This document shows, in pieces, positions 1 to 6,139 of a DNA stretch of 7,405 nt. This stretch comes from Chloroflexota bacterium. Lineage in GTDB: Bacteria > Chloroflexota > Anaerolineae > B4-G1. Every line of letters begins with the position of its first letter. The stretch's first letter is position 1. Below the pieces are notes generated by a model. It saw only the letters and a list, made by a program, of their open reading frames with translations. It was not told where the DNA came from and did no database searches. The stretch lies in contig JAAEPW010000844.1 in the NCBI GenBank assembly GCA_024232355.1, positions 1 to 7,405 of the forward strand, read 5' to 3'. The position numbers were made by a program, and so were the translations under genes.

Positions 1-1
1 A

Positions 2-112
2 GCGAGCAAACCCCAGAAACTCGTCCAATTCTGCCACCAATGCTTCTTCGATCAATCGCTTGACGACTTGTTGTGCCTCGCTATCTATCCGTTCAAGCAG
101 GCCACGCGGTCA
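2..112 (-). pseudogene. N-terminal fragment of an IS256-family (mutator-type) transposase
   Basis: Read on the minus strand, this frame opens after a TGA at 112-110 and runs without a stop to the left edge. It ends with residues EEALVAELDEFLGFAR, which resemble the early helical region of IS256-family DDE transposases (a Leu-rich helix followed by an E-[FY]-LG-x-x-[RY]-x-R motif). The first recognisable residue is about position 94. No ATG or GTG lies in frame ahead of the conserved part, and no terminal inverted repeat can be seen between it and the neighbouring nuclease gene. The transposase therefore appears to have lost its start, or the junction is a deletion or rearrangement rather than a clean insertion. 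The rest of the element lies outside the window. The family call rests on about 30 residues and is tentative. Confidence 0.45.
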
Positions 113-918
113 AGATGCCGTGGGAGGAGTTAGCCCGCAAAAAAGATACCATTGAGCATATCCTGCCGCAGACTCTCGATTCAGGCGGCTATTGGGCCGA
201 GCACTTTACGCCCAAAGAGCACGAGAGATACCTGCACGATATTGGCAATTTGACCCTGACTTTTGACAACAGCATCCTGAGCAATAAATCTTTCCCCGAC
301 AAGAAGGGAAAAGCTGGTCAGAGCGGTTGCTACGCCAGTTCAAAGCTATTCATAGAGCAGTGTCTGGCTGGCTGTGAGGATTGGACCGTGGCAGAGATCC
401 AGGAACGGAGACAGGGAATTAAAGAATGGGCAGTTGAACGATGGTATGTGAAAGCGCCAACGTCGACATCTTTAACCCAGGGTGGTGATCCACCACCTCC
501 CGTTGAAGCGATCCAACACGTCCTCACCCGCAAGTTCATTCCCTACGGTCAGATGACACTCTACCACGCCCTGTACGCGGCTGGGGAACGGGGGTTGTCC
601 AAGACCGAGTTGGCCGAGCAGATCAGAGATGGTGATACCGATTCTTTGACCGGTGTGTTTGGCGCTTTAGGAGGGCGCATCAATGGAAGCGGCCCGTTCA
701 AGGCGCAAAAACCCGGCACAGGGTTGTTCTTTAAGCGTGTTCGGCGAGATAATGACTGGCACTATTGCATGTATCCTGAATTGCGGGAGGCGATTGAGAA
801 ATTGCCGGGGTTACACGAGGCTATTACCTGGTCTTTGGATGAAATCTTGGACAAATACCGGCAAGAGTGGTGGTCGGATCACGTTGCGCAGCGTGACCAA
901 CTCGAAAAGTCAGATTGA
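73..918 (+). CDS. C-terminal part of a GmrSD/DUF262-type nuclease (DUF1524 HNH-like domain), 5'-truncated
   Basis: Proteins with DUF262 plus DUF1524 are modification-dependent (type IV) restriction enzymes or related phage-defence nucleases. DUF262 is a ParB-like nucleotide-binding half and DUF1524 is a His-Me/HNH-like DNA-cleaving half. Only the second half is present here. Residues 16-125 carry the hallmarks: the EHILPQT motif with catalytic-type His29, then the IGNLTLT block (57-63) with Asn66, the LSNKSFPDKK stretch and the closing W-x-x-x-x-I-x-x-R-x-x-x-[IL] helix (104-116). Residues 147-245 look like a separate C-terminal winged-helix-like module ending in WHYCMYPELREAI, followed by a Trp-rich tail. 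Family members are usually 550-700 residues, so more than half of the protein is missing. The GTG at 73 and the first dozen residues overlap the antisense transposase fragment, and the authentic gene sequence appears to start around 97-110. An internal ATG at 115 has no convincing ribosome binding site. This is probably an inactive remnant, although the remaining frame is undamaged. The domain call is strong; the specific restriction role is inferred from the family. Confidence 0.8.
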   Translation: MPRYLSVQAGHAVKMPWEELARKKDTIEHILPQTLDSGGYWAEHFTPKEHERYLHDIGNLTLTFDNSILSNKSFPDKKGKAGQSGCYASSKLFIEQCLAGCEDWTVAEIQERRQGIKEWAVERWYVKAPTSTSLTQGGDPPPPVEAIQHVLTRKFIPYGQMTLYHALYAAGERGLSKTELAEQIRDGDTDSLTGVFGALGGRINGSGPFKAQKPGTGLFFKRVRRDNDWHYCMYPELREAIEKLPGLHEAITWSLDEILDKYRQEWWSDHVAQRDQLEKSD

Positions 919-1632
919 AAACACACACCAGCTTGGCATTGTTTCGCAGTGCAAAGACTTGGCGCTCGCGATGATGACAGAGAAATGGAGATTTTATGAC
1001 CTGCCGCAAAAAACGGCAGTGTTCAAACCGAACGAATGTACTAGGGTTCACAGTGGACACTTTTGCTCAAACATTAGACATTATATCGATTTAACTTTGA
1101 ACGATGCTTTCTGTCACCCAGAGCATAGAATCGGCACAAAAATGGCACATGCTTCCAAAAACAGGGGCAGAGTATCCAGAAAGTTTAGATTCTACTCCAA
1201 GTAAGTAAATCGGTATAATGTCTATTGGATACTCAACCAGACACTTTTGACATCCAATGGGAGCCATCTGAAGCAAGTTTAAGGCCCTGAAAGGCTAAAA
1301 ATGAGAGCAAAACGCTGGTTTTAAGCCTGAAATTGACAGTTTTGCTCCGGAAAAATATGTCCAGCGTTCCGAAGTTGCGAACAGCTTGGAGCAAAAGTCA
1401 CATAGCATCAAATTATGTACTTGACCATTTGTTCTATGGCTTTTGACCAGATTTTGCGTTCGGCAGGCTACAGTGGGTGATCAAATTACCTCGAATCAGG
1501 TTCGATTTGACCTCCGATGTATAGACTGGGCGTGCAAGCACATAATTCAGGACTATGTGCCGAAACCAAAGATCAATCCCTCGGCCCTCATTGCTTTCTG
1601 CCCCTGTGCAGAACTTGGTGAAGAACCTCGTG
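919..1632. other. Noncoding stretch after the nuclease remnant
   Basis: About 700 bases without a convincing gene. The frames open here are short or continue as shadows of the nuclease gene, and none has a recognisable motif or ribosome binding site. Visible structures are a 6-bp hairpin (1001-1006 with 1014-1019) about 85 bases after the nuclease stop but without a following T-run, a family of GAGCAAAA motifs at 1059-1398, an isolated TATAAT at 1214-1219 without a matching -35 box, and a 7-bp stem (1538-1544 with 1554-1560). The stretch is richer in A and T than the repeat that follows it. Confidence 0.5.
1059..1398. repeat. Nested inverted pairs of a GAGCAAAA motif
   Basis: ACTTTTGCTC at 1059-1068 is exactly complementary to GAGCAAAAGT at 1389-1398. 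Inside that pair, GAGCAAAAC at 1305-1313 is exactly complementary to GTTTTGCTC at 1339-1347. The four motifs therefore alternate in orientation. A related GACACTTTTG occurs at 1056-1065 and again at 1240-1249. The outer pair could be the ends of a small nonautonomous element of about 340 bp, and the inner pair a hairpin, but no target-site duplication was found and the similarity outside the motifs is weak. Confidence 0.35.
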
Positions 1633-1910
1633 CCACAGATTGCCACAGGAGCTATCGGCCTGACCTGCTCATCACCTCCGCCACCGACGTGCCCCAATCC
1701 GCTCCCTCGCCGTCTCCCCCTGGTCTGCCCAGGTGGTGCGTTGGCTTGTTTCCTTGGGCCGAGGGCGGTGGGATGCGGGGGGGGGGAGTTGGCGGTGTGT
1801 TGTGGAACGAGGGTGTTGTGCCTTTCGGGGGGACGGGTCTGGTTGGGATGCTTTGGTTTGCTGTGGTGGATGCGGGGTGGTTGTGTTGGGGTGGCTTTGG
1901 GACGCTAGCA
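1633..1910 (+). repeat. R1: first copy of a G/T-rich noncoding repeat
   Basis: This 278-bp segment matches 6140-6366 (R3) and 5901-6139 (R2). All are in the same orientation. It opens with CCACAGATTGCCACAGGA, continues through a conserved block containing ATCGGCCTGACCTGCTCAT, then CGCTCCCTCGCCGTCTCCCC, then CCTTGGGCC-AGGGCGGTGGGATGCGG, and closes with TGCTTTGGTTTG-C-GTGGTGG and CTAGCA. The right two thirds are strongly enriched in G and T on the plus strand. Because A is scarce on this strand, stop codons are rare, which produces long but meaningless open frames on both strands. The copies differ by many small insertions and deletions that are not multiples of three, so the conserved product is not a protein. 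Confidence 0.8.
1756..1786 (+). other. G-quadruplex motif with a ten-G run inside R1
   Basis: Four G-tracts of at least three (1756-1758, 1763-1765, 1770-1772 and the run 1777-1786) are separated by loops of four bases each, a canonical intramolecular G-quadruplex pattern. The last tract is a homopolymer of ten G. The equivalent region of R3 (from about 6258) keeps four GGG tracts with loops of 4, 4 and 7, whereas R2 is weaker. Folding is predicted from the pattern only. Confidence 0.6.
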
Positions 1911-2227
1911 CCTGTGAGGTGATGAGAAGCTTACTAGGATGACAGCTTTTACATATAGCGGGTTGATTGATTTGACGTATGGTTGACTTGCTGTGGAAGC
2001 CTCTGCGGAATCTCGGTTGACAGTCTGTTAGAGAGAGGGTACACTGTGAAGGAATCCTGTTGTTTGTTTCTTATGTTAGGATCGAGATGTCACTCTATTC
2101 TATCATCAAGTAGGAGGAATTGAGTGCAGTCGTAGAACAGATTTGCTTTTCTGCAAGAGTGAGGGCAACTGTTTAATCCAGAGATGGTGGAGCGACAGAA
2201 TCTCTGACTTGAGCTTGGGAAATTCCA
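1911..2227. other. Leader region upstream of the kinase gene
   Basis: No gene is seen. The stretch holds the sigma70-like promoter at 2017-2045. It also holds an AGGAGG at 2112-2117 that resembles a strong ribosome binding site, but the only start just behind it (a TTG two bases on) gives an 18-codon frame with no family. The stretch may be the eroded remainder of the gene whose tail survives at 2228-2413. Confidence 0.4.
2017..2045 (+). promoter_or_regulatory. Sigma70-type promoter upstream of the kinase
   Basis: A perfect TTGACA (2017-2022) is followed after exactly 17 bases by TACACT (2040-2045), which matches four of six bases of the -10 consensus. Transcription would begin near 2052 and run through the receiver remnant into the kinase gene, leaving a leader of about 360 bases. 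It is the best promoter match in front of the kinase, but it is assigned by eye only. Confidence 0.45.
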
Positions 2228-2413
2228 CAAGCGCAACCCCGCATCGTCGCAATGAAAACCAGAGCGATGAAAGAGAATCAAGATGCTTTTCAGGCGGCAG
2301 AAATGGATGACTATGTCATCAGGTCGGTCCGGGTGGAGGAGTGGGTCCGCACCGTGAATAAAGGCCGACCGCTCAACCTTGGATTGCCGATCGAGGAGCG
2401 AGGTGACCAATGA
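2228..2413 (+). pseudogene. Decayed C-terminal tail of a response-regulator receiver domain
   Basis: The frame from QAQPRIVAM onward aligns without gaps to the last receiver domain of the kinase downstream (residues 987-1028, encoded around 5368-5493). About 23 of 42 residues are identical, including AFQAAEMDDYV against ACQAAGMDDYV. An in-frame TGA lies about 15 bases further upstream, so the front of the domain is gone. The only usable ATG (2252-2254) has no ribosome binding site and would give 53 residues. Two signature residues are lost: the conserved Thr of the MTA motif is Lys, and the Lys-Pro of SKP has become Arg-Ser. The frame ends in a TGA at 2411-2413 that overlaps the ATG of the kinase as ATGA, the usual sign of translational coupling in an operon. 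The likely history is a tandem pair of hybrid kinases of which the first was almost entirely deleted. Confidence 0.7.
2400..2406 (+). promoter_or_regulatory. Ribosome binding site of the kinase gene
   Basis: GAGGTGA lies directly ahead of the ATG at 2410 and is an almost complete complement of the 16S rRNA 3' end. It supports 2410 as the start and lies inside the coding frame of the receiver remnant. Confidence 0.6.
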
Positions 2414-5400
2414 ACCGGATTTTTAGCTGGCTCTCTATCAGAATTAGTTATGGGTTTGCCGTAGCTGCCTTTTCGGTGTTCGGGGGGCAGACGTCGGCTA
2501 TGCTGGGTTTTTTGTTCGTATTGGCTATCACTGACTTGCCCTCTGAACGTTTGAAACTCCACTTGATCCTTATCATGAGTGGGTCCTTACTTGCTACACT
2601 GATTCACTATGTGCTCTTTGGGGTGCTGCGGCCATGGAGCCGCCGTTGGGAATTACGCAGACTGAGACACTTGAATGACTGGGTTCTTGGAGGAATGATC
2701 ACGTCCGATATTCCTGCTGAGGAGTTGATACAGATTACCCACACACTGGAGGGACTTCCGAGGCTCAACCTCCGCATAGCGGGACTATTCAGTAGCATAA
2801 TTGTGGGGATCGAGATTGCCGCAGAGTTGCTAGCCGGGGACTTGGAGAACGCAATACGTTTTCTATTGGGAGGCACAGTCGCCACTGTGCTCTATGTGAT
2901 ATTTATCGTGGTCGTGACCGAGTTGATTATCCGACCCGTGTTGGGTCAGGCTCGCAGGATGCTGGCTCAACGCAATGTTTGGCAAGGCCCATCCCATCAA
3001 ACCACACTGGTGGTCAAATTGGGGCTTTTTATCGGTCTCATCGTAATTAGCTTGTTGATTGTCATTTCGCTCTTTATGTTACGGCCTGACTTTGTCCAAT
3101 CGCCAGGAGTTGTTTTGCTCTTTTCGGGTCTTATCCTGGGTAGCGCTACTTTTATGTCGATGTTAATCTTACGTGCGATCGTCCATCCGTTGCGAGAGAT
3201 CGAACAAGCTGCGACCCATCTAATAACTTCCGGGACAGCAGAACTCTTTTCTAGCAGTACCGATCAAGAGTTTATCGCGCTGGCCCAGCATTTCTACGCC
3301 GCCGCACAGCGGATCGTCGAGTATCAAACACAACTACAAGATCTAAATCAAACCCTAGAGCGCCGCGTTGAGGAACGAACTAATGAACTGGAAGCGCAAA
3401 AAGAAACGCTTCGTAAATCAGAACAAAAACTCTCCCTTCACATCCTGCAAACTCCATTGGCGGTGATCGAATGGGACTTGGATTTCAAAGTCGTCGAGTG
3501 GAATCCCAGCGCAGAAAAGATATTTGGCTATACTAGAGACCAAGCGGTGGGCCGACATGCCGCCGGACTGATCGTGCCAGAAAGCGCGAGAGAATTTGTA
3601 GACCAGATTTGGAATGATTTACTGACCAATCGAGGCGGGGCACACAGCACGAACGAGAATACCACGCTAGACGGTCGTTCCATCGTTTGTGAATGGTACA
3701 ATACTCCCCTGGTCGATCATGGTGGGAATGTGATTGGCGTAGCATCGCTGGCTCAGGACATTACGGAGCGCAAGCGACACGAGGAAGAATTGCGCCGGGC
3801 CAAAGAAGCCGCCGAGACCGCATCTCGTGCCAAGAGCACGTTCCTGGCAACGATGAGCCATGAAATTCGCACCCCTATGAACGGCGTCATCGGTATGACC
3901 AGTCTGCTGCTTGATACCAGTTTGACCCCGGAGCAGTACGAGTTCACTGAAACAATCCGTAACAGTGGTGACGCGCTGCTGACCATCATCAACGACATTC
4001 TCGATTTTTCCAAGATCGAAGCAGGCAAAATGGATCTGGAAAACCAACCCCTCGATTTGCGCGAGTGTGTCGAGAGTGCACTGGATTTGCTGGCGAGCAA
4101 AGCAACAAACAAGGGGCTGGAATTGGCCTATTTGATGGATGCCCAGGTTCCGGCAGCCATCGTCGGTGACGTGACCCGTCTGCGCCAGATTCTGATCAAT
4201 TTGCTCAACAACGCAATAAAGTTCACCAAAGAGGGGGAAGTAGTGGTCAGTGTTACGTGTTCCACGTTGGGCCAAGATGCAGAGCACGAAACACAAAACA
4301 CAGAGGCAACCGCAGGTGGCACCGAATTACATTTCTCAGTCATAGATACCGGCATTGGTATTCTACCTGATCGGATGGATCGGCTGTTTCAGTCGTTCAG
4401 TCAGGTGGATAGCTCGACGACGCGCAAGTACGGAGGTACAGGTTTAGGGCTGGTGATCAGCAAACGTCTGAGTGAAATGATGGGCGGCACGATGTGGGTC
4501 GAGAGTCCACTCCCGATTTCTGCGAGTGCTAGGGAGGGTAAGGGGGGACCAGGCAGCGTCTTTCAGTTCACGATTCAGGCGGAGGTTGCTCCTGCACCAG
4601 CCCGCGCCTATCTGCGCGAGGTTCAGCCGGACTTGCGGGGCAAGCGGGTGTTGATCGTGGATGACAACGCGACCAACCGGCGGGTTCTAACGCTCCAGAT
4701 GCAAGCGTGGGGAATAGAGTCGGTAGAGACCGCTTTCCCTGCTGAGGCGTTAAAGTGGATTCAGCGGGGCGATCCTTCGACAGGTCCTTCGGCAAGCTCA
4801 GGACGGCGCTCAGGACGAGCATTTGACCTGGCATTGCTGGACTATCAAATGCCAGAGATGGATGGGTTGATGCTGGCGGCGGAAATACTCAAGATCCCCG
4901 GCATCTTGGCATTGCCCCAGAATAGAATTCCGCTGATACTGCTGAGTTCAGTACGGCGTCAGGAGATGGGAGCAGGAACGACGGACTTGGCGATCTTTGC
5001 AGCATTTTTGCTCAAGCCGATCAAAGCCTCGCAACTGTACAATGCGTTGGTAGATGTCTTGGCAAAAGAGGATCGCCCGAAGGAACAACGTGCAGAAGCG
5101 GACGCGCCACAGTTTGATCCGGAGATGGCGAACAGGTTGCCACTGCGCATCCTGTTGGCCGAGGATAACGCAGTCAACCAAAAGCTGGCGCTGCGCTTGC
5201 TGGCGCGGATGGGCTATCGGGCTGATGTGGCAGGCAATGGTCTGGAAACGCTGGAAGCATTGCAGCGACAACCGTACGATGTGATATTGATGGACGTACA
5301 GATGCCAGAAATGGATGGATTGGAGGCCACGCGCCGCATTCGGCGATTGTCATCGGAAGAGATGGATGCGCAGCCACGCATCATCGCGATGACGGCCAGC

Positions 5401-5529
5401 GCGATGCAAGAGGATAAAGATGCTTGTCAGGCGGCAGGGATGGATGACTATGTCAGCAAGCCGGTCCGGGTGGCAGAATTGGTCAAAGCCTTGAGCGAAT
5501 GTTCACCCCTTGATGATCGAGATGCTTGA
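2410..5529 (+). CDS. Membrane-bound hybrid histidine kinase (6 TM, HAMP, PAS, HisKA, HATPase, REC-REC)
   Basis: A two-component sensor that autophosphorylates on His and passes the phosphate to Asp in its own receiver domains. The order is as follows. Six predicted inner-membrane helices lie near 13-40, 48-73, 120-143, 148-175, 201-224 and 233-257, with no large extracytoplasmic domain. A HAMP-like linker spans about 255-306 and a coiled coil about 307-342. A PAS domain lies at about 345-453 (ending DITERKR). HisKA has the H-box SHEIRTPMNGV and His484. HATPase_c has the N-box NLLNNAIKFT (Asn601), the G1 box DTGIGI (646-651) and the G2 box GTGLGL (676-681). REC1 spans about 745-885 (Asp751/Asp752, acceptor Asp811, Lys869; Ser in the Thr position). 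REC2 spans about 912-1030 (Glu918/Asp919, acceptor Asp962, Thr995, Lys1017). No Hpt domain is present, so a separate phosphotransfer protein or regulator elsewhere is expected. Three segments are longer than usual: 621-637 and 701-716 in the ATPase domain and 788-803 in REC1. All catalytic residues are intact, so the protein should be active. The stimulus is unknown; membrane-embedded or PAS-mediated sensing are both possible. Confidence 0.95.
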   Translation: MNRIFSWLSIRISYGFAVAAFSVFGGQTSAMLGFLFVLAITDLPSERLKLHLILIMSGSLLATLIHYVLFGVLRPWSRRWELRRLRHLNDWVLGGMITSDIPAEELIQITHTLEGLPRLNLRIAGLFSSIIVGIEIAAELLAGDLENAIRFLLGGTVATVLYVIFIVVVTELIIRPVLGQARRMLAQRNVWQGPSHQTTLVVKLGLFIGLIVISLLIVISLFMLRPDFVQSPGVVLLFSGLILGSATFMSMLILRAIVHPLREIEQAATHLITSGTAELFSSSTDQEFIALAQHFYAAAQRIVEYQTQLQDLNQTLERRVEERTNELEAQKETLRKSEQKLSLHILQTPLAVIEWDLDFKVVEWNPSAEKIFGYTRDQAVGRHAAGLIVPESAREFVDQIWNDLLTNRGGAHSTNENTTLDGRSIVCEWYNTPLVDHGGNVIGVASLAQDITERKRHEEELRRAKEAAETASRAKSTFLATMSHEIRTPMNGVIGMTSLLLDTSLTPEQYEFTETIRNSGDALLTIINDILDFSKIEAGKMDLENQPLDLRECVESALDLLASKATNKGLELAYLMDAQVPAAIVGDVTRLRQILINLLNNAIKFTKEGEVVVSVTCSTLGQDAEHETQNTEATAGGTELHFSVIDTGIGILPDRMDRLFQSFSQVDSSTTRKYGGTGLGLVISKRLSEMMGGTMWVESPLPISASAREGKGGPGSVFQFTIQAEVAPAPARAYLREVQPDLRGKRVLIVDDNATNRRVLTLQMQAWGIESVETAFPAEALKWIQRGDPSTGPSASSGRRSGRAFDLALLDYQMPEMDGLMLAAEILKIPGILALPQNRIPLILLSSVRRQEMGAGTTDLAIFAAFLLKPIKASQLYNALVDVLAKEDRPKEQRAEADAPQFDPEMANRLPLRILLAEDNAVNQKLALRLLARMGYRADVAGNGLETLEALQRQPYDVILMDVQMPEMDGLEATRRIRRLSSEEMDAQPRIIAMTASAMQEDKDACQAAGMDDYVSKPVRVAELVKALSECSPLDDRDA
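4774..4821 (+). repeat. In-frame dispersed-repeat insertion inside REC1 of the kinase
   Basis: The bases contain CCTTCGACAGG, then CCTTCGGCAAGCTCAGGAC and CGCTCAGGAC. This matches, from memory, a short dispersed repeat seen in many environmental bacterial genomes (CCTTCGACAAGCTCAGGAC and its complement). GTCCT at 4784-4788 is complementary to AGGAC at 4800-4804. The segment encodes about 16 Ser/Gly/Arg-rich residues between helix alpha2 and strand beta3 of REC1, just ahead of the FDLALLDYQMP strand, where canonical receivers have only two or three residues. Its length is a multiple of three and the frame is kept. Confidence 0.6.
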
Positions 5530-5719
5530 AGGGCTATCCAGTTCTAAACCAGTATCGTTCAACATAAGACTTGGCGAGTCTCGGTATGGGGACTTGGTGT
5601 TGTGTGCTTTGGTCTACTTTATCCACAGATTGCCACAGGAGCCTGTTAGCGGCCAACCAATTTGGCCGCTAACACTATGTTGGCCGAAAAGCACATCCTA
5701 TTAGGTAGCTTGGCAGTAG
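5530..5719. other. Noncoding stretch after the kinase
   Basis: No gene. A 5-bp stem (5567-5571 with 5577-5581) lies about 40 bases after the kinase stop without a T-run. CCACAGATTGCCACAGGA at 5623-5640 is identical to the opening of repeat R1 and is here an isolated partial copy. It is followed at once by the hairpin at 5645-5673. Confidence 0.5.
5645..5673. terminator. Perfect 12-bp hairpin, possible terminator of the kinase transcript
   Basis: GTTAGCGGCCAA (5645-5656) and TTGGCCGCTAAC (5662-5673) are exact complements around a 5-base loop. It is the first strong hairpin after the kinase stop, about 115 bases downstream. There is no T-run on either side, so intrinsic termination is uncertain. 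The GTTA...TAAC ends also recall half of an integron recombination site, or the hairpin may belong to the neighbouring repeat. Confidence 0.4.
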
Positions 5720-5866
5720 TCAGTTGACGATGTAGGATTCGCACTGATCCATCACCTGACGCATCGAAGCATCCCGAATGTGAAAAATCACGAACTGTTC
5801 GTCGTGCATTTGTTCATACAGGTCACCAGACAACTTGATGGTGCGTGGTTCATCGCAAACAGCGTG
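5720..5866 (-). pseudogene. C-terminal remnant of an unrecognised gene
   Basis: On the minus strand this frame reads EPRTIKLSGDLYEQMHDEQF and then VIFHIRDASMRQVMDQCESY to a TGA at 5722-5720. The amino-acid composition looks protein-like, unlike the surrounding low-complexity frames. Upstream of about 5870 the same frame enters the R2 repeat, where the sequence loses protein character, so the gene seems to have been cut by the repeat. No in-frame start with a ribosome binding site is visible near the conserved-looking part. I do not recognise the family. It could also be a chance open frame. Confidence 0.3.
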
Positions 5867-5900
5867 TGCGCTCGGTGTGTTACAGCCAGACGGTAACGAT

Positions 5901-6139
5901 AGATTGGCACAAGCTCTATCACCCTGCCTCATTCCCTCCGCCACAGCCGCAGCCCCAATCCGCTCCCTCGCCGTCTCCCCTTGGTCTGGCCAGTTGGTGC
6001 ATTGGCTTGTTTCCTTGGGCTGGGGGCGGTGGAGTGCGGCGTGGGGAGTTGGCGGTGGTGTTGTTGTGGGTTCTGGTGTGCTTTGGTTTGATGAGCGGGC
6101 GTGGTGGGGTTGTGGAGACGGGAAGAGGAGATGAGGTGT
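5901..6139 (+). repeat. R2: second copy of the G/T-rich repeat
   Basis: Starts with AGATTGGCACAAGCTCTATC, a diverged form of the R1 opening, and follows R1 through CCCCAATCCGCTCCCTCGCC, the CCTTGGGC-GGGCGGTGG block and TGCTTTGGTTTGATG. It has more substitutions and deletions than R3. It lies head to tail with R3, which begins at the next base, and it is preceded by the partial copy at 5623-5640. Confidence 0.7.

Noticed and set aside
1001..1019. Hairpin after the nuclease remnant as a terminator
   Set aside because: Only six base pairs and no T-run.
683..1204. 173-codon plus-strand frame
   Set aside because: Its first half is a shadow of the nuclease gene in another phase and its second half lies in noncoding DNA without motifs.
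1214..1219. Perfect TATAAT
   Set aside because: No acceptable -35 sequence at 16-18 bases upstream and no gene downstream on this strand.
1443..1942. Several overlapping open frames on both strands across R1
   Set aside because: They exist because the G/T-rich repeat has few stop codons. Copies R1-R3 are related by frame-breaking indels, the translations are Gly/Trp/Cys or Pro/Thr rich, and no ribosome binding sites are present.
2112..2176. Strong AGGAGG followed by TTG and an 18-codon frame
   Set aside because: The spacing of two bases is too short for efficient initiation and the peptide has no features. It may be leftover from the deleted upstream kinase.
5619..5627. TTATCCACA, a perfect DnaA-box consensus
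   Set aside because: A single copy, created by the T-rich base pairs next to the repeat opening; no cluster of boxes, no AT-rich unwinding element and no replication genes.
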